Below are positions 1-7,933 of a stretch of 64,000 bases of DNA, in pieces. The first letter of the stretch is position 1. Each line of letters opens with the position of its first letter. Below the pieces are notes generated by a model. The model searched no databases and had not been told where the DNA came from. It was given only the letters and a program-made list of their open reading frames with translations. Position numbers and translations under genes: made by a program. Source of the DNA: Streptomyces sp. TRM68416 (lineage in GTDB: Bacteria > Actinomycetota > Actinomycetes > Streptomycetales > Streptomycetaceae); contig NZ_JACVWU010000015.1 in assembly GCF_014596915.1 (NCBI RefSeq), forward strand, positions 62,001 through 126,000. Direction: 5' to 3'.

Positions 1-75
1 GCGCTGGTCATCTCCGGCAAGGGCCGGGCCGCCGGCATGCAGCGCACCAGCAAGTTCGAGATTCCGGAGGCGTAG
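1..75 (+). CDS. C-terminal end of an ethylmalonyl-CoA operon gene, probably CitE-like CoA-ester lyase (partial)
   Basis: The window opens inside this gene. Only its last 24 codons and a TAG stop are present, ending FEIPEA, which is too short for a domain call. It lies four bases ahead of a MaoC-type hydratase and an acyl-CoA dehydrogenase. In streptomycetes these follow the crotonyl-CoA carboxylase/reductase operon, where a HpcH/HpaI (CitE-like) CoA-ester lyase usually precedes the hydratase. That identity is inferred from gene order, not seen; the B12-dependent mutase of the same operon is the alternative. A GGAGG near the 3' end is placed to serve the next gene. Confidence 0.4.
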   Translation, partial: ALVISGKGRAAGMQRTSKFEIPEA

Positions 76-79
76 GGCC

Positions 80-592
80 ATGCAGTTCGGGCGCACCTAC
101 GAGGAGTTCGAGGTCGGGGCGGTCTACAAGCACTGGCCCGGGAAGACGGTCACGGAGTACGACGACCACCTCTTCTGTCTCCTCACCATGAACCACCACC
201 CGCTCCACATGGACGTCAACTATGCGGAGAACACGACCGACTTCGGCAAGAACGTCGTCGTGGGGAACTACATCTACTCGCTGCTGCTGGGCATGTCCGT
301 GCCGGACGTGTCGGGCAAGGCGATCGCCAACCTGGAGATCGAGTCGCTGCGGCACGTGGCGCCGACCTTCCACGGCGACACGATCTACGGCGAGACGACG
401 GTCCTCGACAAGACGCCGTCGAAGTCGAAGAACGACCGCGGCATCGTCTACGTCGAGACCAAGGGCTACAAGCAGGACGGCACGCTGGTCTGTGTGTTCC
501 GCCGCAAGGTGATGGTGCCGACCGAGACGTACATCAAGGAGCGCGGCGGCGAGCAGCCGGGCCGCCCCGAGCTCAAGGAGCAGGAGAAGTAG
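80..592 (+). CDS. MaoC-family hydratase, likely mesaconyl-CoA hydratase
   Basis: A 170-residue single hot-dog-fold protein of the MaoC/R-hydratase group. The segment NHHPLHMD at about residues 38-45 matches the hydratase catalytic region (Asp/His and an N-P-L-H run). Inferred role: reversible hydration of mesaconyl-CoA to beta-methylmalyl-CoA in the ethylmalonyl-CoA pathway, which replaces the glyoxylate cycle in many streptomycetes and supplies C4/C5 CoA extender units. The ATG is preceded by GGAGG inside the previous gene. The stop lies two bases before the next ATG, so the genes are cotranscribed and probably translationally coupled. Another enoyl-CoA hydratase specificity is possible from sequence alone. 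Confidence 0.8.
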   Translation: MQFGRTYEEFEVGAVYKHWPGKTVTEYDDHLFCLLTMNHHPLHMDVNYAENTTDFGKNVVVGNYIYSLLLGMSVPDVSGKAIANLEIESLRHVAPTFHGDTIYGETTVLDKTPSKSKNDRGIVYVETKGYKQDGTLVCVFRRKVMVPTETYIKERGGEQPGRPELKEQEK

Positions 593-594
593 CC

Positions 595-1800
595 ATGGCG
601 CGACTCGCCCAGACCGCCGGTCTGACCGACGTCCAGCAGGAGATCCTGGCCACCGTCCGCGACTTCGTGGACAAGGAGATCATCCCGGTCGCGACCGAGC
701 TGGAGCACCGCGACGAGTACCCGCAGCAGATCGTCGACGGCCTCAAGGAGTTGGGCCTGTTCGGCCTGATGATCCCGGAGGAGTACGGCGGTCTGGGCGA
801 GTCGCTCCTGACGTACGCGCTGTGCGTCGAGGAGATCGCCCGCGGCTGGATGTCGGTGTCCGGCATCATCAACACCCACTTCATCGTGGCGTACATGCTC
901 AAGCAGCACGGCACGCAGGAGCAGAAGGACCACTTCCTGCCGCGCATGGCGGCCGGCGACATCCGCGGCGCCTTCTCGATGTCGGAGCCGGGCCTGGGCT
1001 CCGATGTGTCGGCCATCACGTCCAAGGCGGTCAAGGACGGCGACGAGTACGTCCTCAACGGCCAGAAGATGTGGCTGACGAACGGCGGAACGTCGTCCCT
1101 GGTGGCCGTTCTGGTCCGAAGTGACGAAGGACACCCCGAGGGCACGGCGCCGCACAAGTCGATGACGACCTTCCTCGTGGAGAAGGAGCCGGGCTTCGGC
1201 GAGGTGCGCCCGGGTCTGACCATTCCGGGCAAGATCGACAAGATGGGTTACAAGGGCGTCGACACGACCGAACTCATCATGGACGGCCTGCGCGTTCCGG
1301 CCGATCGGGTGCTCGGCGGGGTCACCGGCCGAGGTTTTTACCAAATGATGGACGGCGTCGAGGTCGGCCGCGTCAATGTCGCGGCGCGTGGCTGCGGTGT
1401 CGCTCAGCGTGCTTTCGAACTGGGCGTCCAGTACGCCCAGCAACGTCACACTTTCGGGAAGCCGATCGCTCAGCACCAGGCGATCCAGTTCAAGCTCGCC
1501 GAGATGGCTACCAAGGTCGAGGCCGCCCATGCGATGATGGTGAACGCGGCACGCAAAAAGGACTCCGGAGAACGAAACGACCTTGAGGCTGGGATGGCGA
1601 AGTACCTCGCCTCCGAGTACTGCAAGGAGGTCGTGGAGGATGCCTTCCGGATCCACGGCGGCTACGGCTTCTCCAAGGAGTACGAGATCGAGCGCCTCTA
1701 CCGTGAGGCTCCGATGCTGCTGATCGGTGAAGGTACCGCCGAGATCCAGAAAATGATCATCGGGCGCAGGCTGCTCGAAGAGTATCGATTCCAGGGCTAG
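595..1800 (+). CDS. Acyl-CoA dehydrogenase, likely methylsuccinyl-CoA dehydrogenase
   Basis: A 401-residue flavin acyl-CoA dehydrogenase of ordinary length with the three usual parts: helical N-domain (about 1-125), beta domain with FSMSEPGLGSD near 126-137 and WLTNGG near 155, and a helical C-domain ending in HGGYGFSKEYEIERLYREA and IGEGTAEIQ. FAD is the bound cofactor and electrons pass to ETF. Its place directly behind the MaoC hydratase points to methylsuccinyl-CoA to mesaconyl-CoA oxidation in the ethylmalonyl-CoA pathway. This is inferred from context, since the family fold does not fix the substrate. The SD run AGGAGCAGGAG sits just before the ATG. A hairpin follows the stop codon. Confidence 0.85.
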   Translation: MARLAQTAGLTDVQQEILATVRDFVDKEIIPVATELEHRDEYPQQIVDGLKELGLFGLMIPEEYGGLGESLLTYALCVEEIARGWMSVSGIINTHFIVAYMLKQHGTQEQKDHFLPRMAAGDIRGAFSMSEPGLGSDVSAITSKAVKDGDEYVLNGQKMWLTNGGTSSLVAVLVRSDEGHPEGTAPHKSMTTFLVEKEPGFGEVRPGLTIPGKIDKMGYKGVDTTELIMDGLRVPADRVLGGVTGRGFYQMMDGVEVGRVNVAARGCGVAQRAFELGVQYAQQRHTFGKPIAQHQAIQFKLAEMATKVEAAHAMMVNAARKKDSGERNDLEAGMAKYLASEYCKEVVEDAFRIHGGYGFSKEYEIERLYREAPMLLIGEGTAEIQKMIIGRRLLEEYRFQG

Positions 1801-1811
1801 ATGTCCGGGTT

Positions 1812-1846
1812 CGGGGTGTTTTCTTCGAGAAGAAGATCACACCCCG
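1812..1846 (+). terminator. Hairpin terminator after the acyl-CoA dehydrogenase
   Basis: An inverted repeat begins 12 bases after the stop: CGGGGTGT, a TT/TC internal mismatch, TCTTC, loop GAGAA, GAAGA, ACACCCCG. This gives an 8+5 bp stem. No U-tract follows, as is common in Streptomyces. It probably ends the ethylmalonyl-CoA operon before psd. Confidence 0.65.
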
Positions 1847-1881
1847 TCAACACTCTTCAGCCGCCGACTCGGCTTCCTGGC

Positions 1882-1912
1882 TTGCCCAGTTGTGGCCCGC
1901 GACCGGTACGAT
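1882..1912 (+). promoter_or_regulatory. Possible promoter of psd-pssA
   Basis: TTGCCC and TACGAT hexamers separated by 19 bases lie 59 bases before the psd start. The spacing is slightly long for a vegetative promoter, so this is only a candidate. Confidence 0.35.
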
Positions 1913-1970
1913 CCCGGGAAAGCCGCCGTCCCCCGTTACCGCGCGGCATCATCCGCTACGAAGGTCATCC

Positions 1971-2627
1971 ATGCCCCACAGCCAAACCTCTGCACCTCGC
2001 GACAGCCGGGCCGGCGTACGCCTCGCGCGCGGAGCATCGCCGTGGCTTCTCCCGACCGTCGCCACCGCAGCCCTCAGCCTCGCCCGTGCGCGCCGCTCCG
2101 GCGCCGCCAAGGCCGTGGCCGTGCCCGCCACCGCCCTCGCGGCGGGCATGCTGTGGTTCTTCCGCGACCCCGAGCGCGAGATCGCCCAGGGCCGGGTCAT
2201 CTCGCCCGCCGACGGAGTGGTGCAGAGCATCATGCCGTGGAAGGACGGCCGCACCCGCGTCGCGATCTTCATGAGCCCGCTCAACGTCCACGTCAACCGC
2301 GCGCCCCTCTCCGGCACGGTGACGTCGGTCGAGCACATCCCGGGCGGGTTCGTTCCGGCGTTCAACAAGGAGAGCGAGAACAACGAGCGCGTAGTCTGGC
2401 ATTTCGACACCGAACTCGGCGACATCGAAATGATCCAGATCGCCGGCGCGGTGGCCCGCCGCATCGTGCCCTACATCCCGCAGGGGACGAAGGTCGAGCA
2501 GGGCGACCGCATCGGTCTGATCCGCTTCGGCTCGCGCGTCGACATCTACCTGCCCGAGGGCGTGGAGGTCGCGGTCGAGGTCGGGCAGAAGACCGTGGCT
2601 GGGGTGACTCGCATTGACCGTGATTGA
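1971..2627 (+). CDS. psd: Phosphatidylserine decarboxylase, short proenzyme form
   Basis: A 218-residue archaeal/actinobacterial-type phosphatidylserine decarboxylase. It converts phosphatidylserine to phosphatidylethanolamine at the membrane. A hydrophobic segment lies at about 15-55, then the core with SPADGVVQ and MSPLNVHVNRAP. The maturation site RFGSRVD places self-cleavage between Gly187 and Ser188, the serine becoming the pyruvoyl group of the small subunit. The ATG at 1971 is preferred: a weak AAGG precedes it, and an upstream in-frame start would add about 27 residues of low-complexity sequence. The stop overlaps the next gene, which makes the phospholipid that this enzyme uses. Confidence 0.93.
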   Translation: MPHSQTSAPRDSRAGVRLARGASPWLLPTVATAALSLARARRSGAAKAVAVPATALAAGMLWFFRDPEREIAQGRVISPADGVVQSIMPWKDGRTRVAIFMSPLNVHVNRAPLSGTVTSVEHIPGGFVPAFNKESENNERVVWHFDTELGDIEMIQIAGAVARRIVPYIPQGTKVEQGDRIGLIRFGSRVDIYLPEGVEVAVEVGQKTVAGVTRIDRD

Positions 2628-3468
2628 TCCGGAGACGCAGGCGGGCTGGGTTCCCGAGGCGGACGAGGCGGACGACGAGGAGGAGATGCCCCTCTCCCTC
2701 CGCCTCTCAATAGCGGACACCCTCACCCTGGGCAACGCCACGTGCGGCTTCATGGCGGTGTACTTCACCACCACGGGGATTCTGATCCCGCACCTCACCG
2801 GCAGCCAGGAGACGGGCATGGCCCGCCACAGCGCGGCGACCGCCGTGATCCTGATGCTGTGCGCGGCGGTCTTCGACCTCTTCGACGGCCTGGTGGCGCG
2901 CAAGCTGCGCTCGTCGCCGATGGGCGCGGAGCTGGACAACCTCTCCGACCTGATCAGCTTCGGTCTGGCGCCGGCGTACTTCGTCCTCGTCTACGGCATG
3001 GTCGCGGACGACGCGCATCAGAGAGTGGCGGCGGTCGGGGCGATCGTGGTGCTGCTGGCGGTGGTGCTGCGGCTCGCGAGATTCTCCTGCGTCACCGTGA
3101 AGGACGGCACCTTCCAGGGCATGCCGTCGCCGTTCGGGGCGCTGACGGTGGTCTCCATCGTGCTGCTGGAGCTGCCGTTCGTGGCGACGCTGCTGGCGCT
3201 GCTGGGGACGGCGTGGCTGATGGTGAGCCGGGTCGAGTACCCGAAGCCGCGGGGGCGGCTCGCGGTCGCGATGCTGTCGTGGATCGTGCTGTCCATGGGG
3301 CTGCTGACGGCGTGGGCGTTCGATGCGCCGAGCGGTCAGCTGCTGCTGCAGACCGGCTGTGCGCTGCAGCTCGTCATGGGGGCGGTGATCCCGCTGTTCG
3401 CCACGGCTCGCCGGGTGAACAACTTCCGTGACAACCGCCGTGAGGCGCGGGCGGCGCAGCTGCCGTAG
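2614..3468 (+). CDS. pssA: CDP-diacylglycerol--serine O-phosphatidyltransferase
   Basis: A 284-residue integral membrane CDP-alcohol phosphatidyltransferase that makes phosphatidylserine from CDP-diacylglycerol and serine. The family signature is complete: Asp91-Gly92, Ala95-Arg96, Gly104, Asp108, Asp112. About six hydrophobic helices follow an acidic N-terminus (residues 15-24). The frame opens with TTG at 2614, behind GGGGTGA and inside the psd 3' end, so the two are coupled. GTG at 2620 and ATG at 2686 are alternative starts, and the first 24 residues are uncertain. Pairing with psd supports serine as the substrate rather than inositol or glycerol phosphate. Confidence 0.9.
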   Translation: MTVIDPETQAGWVPEADEADDEEEMPLSLRLSIADTLTLGNATCGFMAVYFTTTGILIPHLTGSQETGMARHSAATAVILMLCAAVFDLFDGLVARKLRSSPMGAELDNLSDLISFGLAPAYFVLVYGMVADDAHQRVAAVGAIVVLLAVVLRLARFSCVTVKDGTFQGMPSPFGALTVVSIVLLELPFVATLLALLGTAWLMVSRVEYPKPRGRLAVAMLSWIVLSMGLLTAWAFDAPSGQLLLQTGCALQLVMGAVIPLFATARRVNNFRDNRREARAAQLP

Positions 3469-3485
3469 CGGTCGTACTCGACGGG

Positions 3486-3515
3486 GGCCCCGGATCCGGC
3501 AACGGTTCCGGGGCC
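3486..3515. terminator. Strong bidirectional terminator between pssA and glycerate kinase
   Basis: GGCCCCGGA pairs with TCCGGGGCC (9 bp) around an inner CCG-GCAA-CGG tetraloop hairpin. It lies between converging stop codons, so it can end transcription from both sides. Confidence 0.8.
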
Positions 3516-3536
3516 TTCGCGGTTCCTCGCCCCCGG

Positions 3537-4667
3537 TCAGCGCAGGAAGTTCTCCGCGATGCGGGCGGCCAGGCGTTCCAGGATGGGCCCGGCGTCCGCG
3601 ATGCACTTGGCGACGTCGGGCTCGAGGTCGGTGAGGGCGTACGCGCGTCGGATACCGGCACGCCCCAGCGCCTCCGGCGGCAGCGCCAGCCGCCCGCACA
3701 CCGCCACGACCTCCTTGTCCGCCGCACGGGCCGCCGCCGCGACCCCGGCCGGGGCCTTGCCGTGGAGCGTCTGCTCGTCCAGCGACCCCTCCCCCGTGAT
3801 CACCAGGTCCGCCCGCTCAAGCGCCGGCGCGAAGCCGAGCACGTCGAGCATGACCTCGATACCGGGCCGGAATCGCGCACCGAGGAGCAGCGCGCCGTAG
3901 CCGATGCCCCCCGCCGCCCCCGCGCCCGGCGAGGCCGCGTACTCCGCGGCCCGAGCCCCGACCGTCCGCTCCAGCACCTTCGCGTAGTGCGCCAGCGCGG
4001 CGTCGAGCGTCGCCACGTCCTCCGGCGAGGCCCCCTTCTGCGGGCCGTAGACGGCGGGCGCGCCCTTCGGTCCGGTCAGCGGGTTGTCGACGTCGCTCGC
4101 GAGCACCAGCTCGACGGAGGCGAGCCGCGGGTCGAGTCCCGACAGGTCCGCCGAGGCCAGCTCGGCCAGCCCTCCGCCGCCCGGCGCCACCGGCTCGCCC
4201 GCCGCGTCGAGGAAGCGCGCGCCCAGCGCGGCGAGCATCCCCGCCCCGCCGTCCGTCGTCGCGCTGCCCCCGACTCCGAAGACGATCGTCCGCGCGCCCG
4301 CGTCGAGCGCGGCCCGCAGCACCTCCCCGGAGCCGTATGTCGAGGCCGTGAGGGGCGCGAAGACCCCCGCCGGGAGCCGCTGCAGCCCGCTGGCCTCCGC
4401 CATCTCCACGACGGCCGTGTCCCCGCGCAGCGCGAACGCCGCCGTCACCTCGTCGCCCAGCGGCCCGGCGACCCGTACCTCGCGCCGCTCGAACCCGGCC
4501 GCCACCGCGGCGTCCACGGTCCCGTCGCCGCCGTCGGCGACGGGCAGGGCCTCGACGTCGAGGTCGGGCACGATCCGCCGCAGCCCGGCCGTCACGCGCT
4601 CGGCGACCTGTACGGCCGTCAGCGACCCCTTGAACTTGTCCGCGGCGATGAGCACGCGCTGTGTCAC
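3537..4667 (-). CDS. Glycerate kinase, GlxK/GarK family
   Basis: A 376-residue glycerate kinase of the GlxK/GarK (type II) family, which phosphorylates D-glycerate with ATP, usually to 2-phosphoglycerate, linking glyoxylate or glycerate to glycolysis. Seen: AADKFKGSLTA at the N-terminus, VGGSATTDGGAGML in the middle, and ITGEGSLDEQTLHGKAPAGV near residue 290, all family hallmarks. The start is GTG at 4667: AGGGGAAC stands 4-6 bases upstream, whereas the ATG 33 bases further out has no such site. It is monocistronic and convergent with pssA. Confidence 0.9.
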   Translation of the reverse strand: MTQRVLIAADKFKGSLTAVQVAERVTAGLRRIVPDLDVEALPVADGGDGTVDAAVAAGFERREVRVAGPLGDEVTAAFALRGDTAVVEMAEASGLQRLPAGVFAPLTASTYGSGEVLRAALDAGARTIVFGVGGSATTDGGAGMLAALGARFLDAAGEPVAPGGGGLAELASADLSGLDPRLASVELVLASDVDNPLTGPKGAPAVYGPQKGASPEDVATLDAALAHYAKVLERTVGARAAEYAASPGAGAAGGIGYGALLLGARFRPGIEVMLDVLGFAPALERADLVITGEGSLDEQTLHGKAPAGVAAAARAADKEVVAVCGRLALPPEALGRAGIRRAYALTDLEPDVAKCIADAGPILERLAARIAENFLR

Positions 4668-4826
4668 CTGTGTTCCCCTTGCTCTCCGGGCCTCGCACAT
4701 GTCAAGGCCAGTCGCGCCGCTGCGACCCTAACCTCAAGGCGCCCCCGCCGTCATGCCCCGACCAGCCCCTGGACCGTCCCCCACGGACCCCCTGCGCGGG
4801 GGCGCGGAATCGGGTACACCGGTGCT

Positions 4827-5897
4827 ATGACCCCTGTCGGCACCTCGCCGGAGCTCGCCGACCGCGTTCTCGGGGGCTGGCTGGGCCGGATCGCCGGCAA
4901 CATGCTGGGCAAACCGGTCGAGCAGGGCGACCTGTGGACACGGGACCGCATCGACCGCTATCTGCGGCAGGCCGCCGCCCTGCCCCTCACCGACTACCTG
5001 CCCGAGCCCACCGACGAGGCCGACGGCTTCGAGCTGCGCCCGGAGTGGCGTAGTTGCGTGCGCGGCCGGATCCACGGCAGCTGCCGCGACGACGACGTCG
5101 ACTACGCGATCCTCGGCCTGGACCTGCTGGAGGCCCACGGCTTCGCCTTCAGCACCGAGCAGGTGGGCGACCGGTGGCTGCTGCGGCTGCCGTACCTGCA
5201 GACCTTCACCGCCGAGCGGGCCGCGTACCGCAATCTCGCCAACGGCCTCAAGCCGCCGCTGACCGCCACCTACGACAACCCGTACCAGGAGTGGATCGGG
5301 GCGCTGATCCGGGCCGACATCTACGGCTGGACCTGTCCGGGCGCCCCGCGCCGCGCCGCCGCCCTCGCCCGCCGGGACGCGGTGCTGTCCCATTCCGGCA
5401 ACGGCGTGTACGGCGCGATGTGGGCGGCGGCGCTGATCTCGGCGGCGTTCACGGCCGCCGGAGTGCGGCACGCCGTGGACCAGGCGCTGACGGTGATCCC
5501 GCCGAGCAGCCGGCTGGCCCGCACCGTCCGCCGGGTCGTCTCGCTGCACGGCGCCCGGATGACGTGGGAGGACACCCTCAGCACGGTGGCCGGGGAGACG
5601 GCGGGCCTCGGCTGGATCCATACCGTCCCCAACGCCGCCGTACTCACCGCCGGGCTGCTGTACGGCGACGGCGACTTCACCCGCACCATCACGCTGACCG
5701 TCCGCGGCGGCCTGGACACCGACTCCAACGGGGCCACCGCGGGGTCGGTGGCCGGGGTGCTCACCGGGGCGGAGGCGATTCCGGCGCAGTGGAAGGACCC
5801 GTTGGAGGACACGGTGCGCAGCGCGGTGTTCGGGTTCGACGGGGTGCGGATCAGCGAGCTGGCCGAGCGGACCGTACGGCTGGTCGACAGCGCGTGA
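4827..5897 (+). CDS. ADP-ribosylglycohydrolase family protein
   Basis: A 356-residue all-helical ADP-ribosylglycohydrolase (ARH/DraG superfamily). Members cleave ADP-ribose from proteins, from O-acetyl-ADP-ribose or from DNA. Metal-site motifs are seen: GRIAGNMLGKPVEQ near residue 20, an acidic DDDVDYAI run near 90, and GGLDTDSNGATAGSVAG near 290, matching the two-Mg2+ ligands of the family. It is followed by a Nudix hydrolase and a sirtuin, which suggests a shared role in ADP-ribose turnover. The 159-base gap to glycerate kinase holds the divergent upstream regions of both; no clear promoter hexamers were fixed there. Confidence 0.85.
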   Translation: MTPVGTSPELADRVLGGWLGRIAGNMLGKPVEQGDLWTRDRIDRYLRQAAALPLTDYLPEPTDEADGFELRPEWRSCVRGRIHGSCRDDDVDYAILGLDLLEAHGFAFSTEQVGDRWLLRLPYLQTFTAERAAYRNLANGLKPPLTATYDNPYQEWIGALIRADIYGWTCPGAPRRAAALARRDAVLSHSGNGVYGAMWAAALISAAFTAAGVRHAVDQALTVIPPSSRLARTVRRVVSLHGARMTWEDTLSTVAGETAGLGWIHTVPNAAVLTAGLLYGDGDFTRTITLTVRGGLDTDSNGATAGSVAGVLTGAEAIPAQWKDPLEDTVRSAVFGFDGVRISELAERTVRLVDSA

Positions 5898-5931
5898 CCA
5901 CGACCGCACCGGGGCTCGTTACCCTGCCTGG

Positions 5932-6423
5932 ATGACCACTCAGGACTACGCCACGTACATCGCGAGCCTGCCACGCGTCCTCGCCGGTGCCGCCACCCTG
6001 TTCCGGGACGCCGAGGGCCGGGTGCTGCTCGTCGAGCCCAACTATCGCGAGGGCTGGGCGCTGCCGGGCGGCACGGTCGAGTCCGACGACGGCGAGACCC
6101 CGCGCCACGGCGCTCGGCGTGAGACGGCCGAGGAGATCGGGCTCGACATCGAGCCGGGCCGGCTGCTCGCGGTGGACTGGGTGCAGGGCACGGCACGGCC
6201 GCCGGTGGTGGCGTACGTCTACGACGGCGGTGTCCTGGGCGAGGACGACTTCAAGGCGATCCGGCTCCAGGAGGAGGAGTTGCTGTCCTGGCGCCTGGTC
6301 CCGCGCGAGGAGCTGACCGCGCATCTGCCGGGCGCCCTGGGGCACCGGGTGCTGGCCGCGCTGGACGTCCTCGCGGACGGCACCGGCGCGGTGGAGCTGG
6401 AGAACGGCCGCCGGGTGGGCTGA
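5932..6423 (+). CDS. Nudix hydrolase
   Basis: A 163-residue Nudix (MutT) domain protein that hydrolyses a nucleoside diphosphate linked to another moiety. The Nudix helix is intact at its 3' half (RETAEEIGL, preceded by the conserved Glu seven residues earlier). The loop between GG and that Glu carries two extra residues (GGTVESDDGE). The substrate cannot be read from sequence; neighbours acting on ADP-ribose make ADP-ribose a candidate by inference. TACCCT seven bases before the ATG and no Shine-Dalgarno suggest a leaderless transcript. Confidence 0.85.
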   Translation: MTTQDYATYIASLPRVLAGAATLFRDAEGRVLLVEPNYREGWALPGGTVESDDGETPRHGARRETAEEIGLDIEPGRLLAVDWVQGTARPPVVAYVYDGGVLGEDDFKAIRLQEEELLSWRLVPREELTAHLPGALGHRVLAALDVLADGTGAVELENGRRVG

Positions 6424-6442
6424 CCGCGGTCCCGGCGGACGT

Positions 6443-6643
6443 TCAGCCCTCGTCGGTCCTGGGCTTGACGTCCACCTCGCGCAGCGCCTCCTCGCGTGAG
6501 GCGAGGCGGGCCTCGGTGCGGTGCCCGCGCGCGATGTAGTCGCGGACGACGAGTTCGACGGCGTCCTGCGGGCTGCCCACGCCCGCGAGGACCATGACCT
6601 CGACGACGAGTTCGGCATCGAGGGAGACGGTGACCTTGGCCAT
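6443..6643 (-). CDS. Small ribbon-helix-helix protein, VapB-like
   Basis: A 66-residue protein starting MAKVTVSLDAELV, followed by a helix with SPQDAVELVVRDYI. The strand-helix-helix pattern is that of ribbon-helix-helix DNA-binding proteins and of the VapB-type antitoxin N-terminus. No PIN-domain or other toxin gene is next to it, so antitoxin activity is not supported. A free regulator or orphan antitoxin is as likely. It runs opposite to its neighbours between the Nudix and sirtuin genes, with its ATG about 85 bases from the sirtuin ATG in divergent orientation, so it could act on that intergenic region. Confidence 0.6.
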   Translation of the reverse strand: MAKVTVSLDAELVVEVMVLAGVGSPQDAVELVVRDYIARGHRTEARLASREEALREVDVKPRTDEG

Positions 6644-6727
6644 GTGCGGGACGGTAGCACCGGCCGCCGCCCCGTGGCCCCGAATATCAGTTCCCCACCT
6701 GCCGGGGCCCCGCTTACCCTCGGTGAC

Positions 6728-7453
6728 ATGACCAAGCCCCTCGTCGCCCTGCTCAGCGGCGCCGGTATCAGCACGGACTCCGGAATCCCCGACTACCGCG
6801 GCCCCAACGGCCTGTGGCGGCGCGACCCGGAGGCCGAGAAGCTGGTGACGTACGAGTACTACATGGGCGATCCCGAGATCCGGCGCCGCTCGTGGCGGAT
6901 GCGCCGGGAGAACCGGGCGCTGAAGGCCGAGCCGAACGCCGCGCACCGTGCCGTGGCGGAGCTGGAGCGGTCCGGGGTGCCGGTCCGGGTGATCACTCAG
7001 AACGTGGACGGGCTGCACCAGCTGGCCGGGATGCCGGCCCGCAAGGTGCTGGAGCTGCACGGCACGGTGCACCAGGTCGTGTGCACGAAGTGCCGTGTGC
7101 GCGGGCCCATGGCGGACGCCCTCGCCCGGCTCGACGCGGGCGAGGAGGATCCGCCGTGTCTCGCCTGCGGCGGGATCCTGAAGTCGGCGACCGTCATGTT
7201 CGGCGAGCGCCTGGACCCCGTCGTCCTCGGCGAGGCCGTCTCGATCACCAAGGCCTGCCAGGTGTTCATCGCCGTCGGCAGCAGCCTCCAGGTCCAGCCC
7301 GCGGCCGGCCTGGCCGGCGTCGCCGCCGACCACGGCGCCCGGCTGATCATCGTCAACGCCGAGCCGACGCCGTACGACGAGCTCGCGGACGAGGTGATCC
7401 GGGAGCCGATCGGGACGGCGCTGCCCGAACTGCTGGGCTCCCTAGGCGAGTAG
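6728..7453 (+). CDS. Sir2-family NAD-dependent protein deacylase
   Basis: A 241-residue sirtuin that removes acyl groups from lysine using NAD and releases O-acyl-ADP-ribose and nicotinamide. Seen: GAGIS-TDSGIPDYRG at the N-terminus (Rossmann and NAD loop), TQNVDGLH with the catalytic His soon after in LELHGTVH, and the zinc ribbon C-T-K-C and C-L-A-C. Length is normal for bacterial CobB. TACCCT before the ATG resembles a leaderless promoter. The 3' end overlaps the convergent ogt gene by 12 bases. Confidence 0.93.
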   Translation: MTKPLVALLSGAGISTDSGIPDYRGPNGLWRRDPEAEKLVTYEYYMGDPEIRRRSWRMRRENRALKAEPNAAHRAVAELERSGVPVRVITQNVDGLHQLAGMPARKVLELHGTVHQVVCTKCRVRGPMADALARLDAGEEDPPCLACGGILKSATVMFGERLDPVVLGEAVSITKACQVFIAVGSSLQVQPAAGLAGVAADHGARLIIVNAEPTPYDELADEVIREPIGTALPELLGSLGE

Positions 7454-7924
7454 ACCGCCGCTCTCGAAGTCCAGCAGCCGTCGCTTGCGGTCCAGGCCGC
7501 CGCCGTAGCCGGTGAGGCTGCCGTTCGCGCCGACGACGCGGTGGCAGGGGACGATGATGCCGACGGGGTTCCTGCCGTTGGCGAGTCCGACGGCGCGGGA
7601 GGCCTTGGGGTTGCCGAGGGCGTCGGCCAGTTGGCCGTAGGTGCGGGTCTCGCCGTAGGGGATGGTGCGGAGGTGGTGCCAGACGCGGCGCTGGAACGGG
7701 GTTCCGTTGAGGTGCAGTTCGAGGGTGAACTCCTTCAGCTCGCCCGCGAAGTAGGCCTTCAGCTCGTCGAGGGCGGGGCCGAACACGCTGTCGTCGCGCT
7801 CGCCGAAGGTCTCCGTCGCGGGCCGGTGGCGCTGGTCGGTCATGTACAGGCCGCACAGGACGCCGTCCTCGGCGACCAGGGTGAGGGGGCCGTACGGGCT
7901 GTCGGTCACGGTGTGCTGTCGCAC
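7442..7924 (-). CDS. ogt: Methylated-DNA--protein-cysteine methyltransferase
   Basis: A 160-residue Ogt/AGT suicide repair protein that transfers the methyl group from O6-methylguanine or O4-methylthymine to its own cysteine. The active-site motif IIVPCHRV is present, followed by SLTGYGGGLDRKRRLLDFE, the usual C-terminus; GNPKASRAVG forms the DNA-binding helix region. It follows the ada-alkA gene on the same strand with a 9-base gap, forming an alkylation-damage operon. Confidence 0.94.
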   Translation of the reverse strand: MRQHTVTDSPYGPLTLVAEDGVLCGLYMTDQRHRPATETFGERDDSVFGPALDELKAYFAGELKEFTLELHLNGTPFQRRVWHHLRTIPYGETRTYGQLADALGNPKASRAVGLANGRNPVGIIVPCHRVVGANGSLTGYGGGLDRKRRLLDFESGGLLA

Positions 7925-7933
7925 GGGATCTCC

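Noticed and set aside
3762..4826. A long rightward open frame ahead of the ADP-ribosylglycohydrolase start
   Set aside because: It is the antisense shadow of glycerate kinase with Arg/Gly/Ala-rich sequence and no domain; the true start is the ATG at 4827.
6443..6643. A VapBC toxin-antitoxin pair
   Set aside because: Only the VapB-like ribbon-helix-helix protein is present; neither neighbour is a PIN-domain or other toxin.
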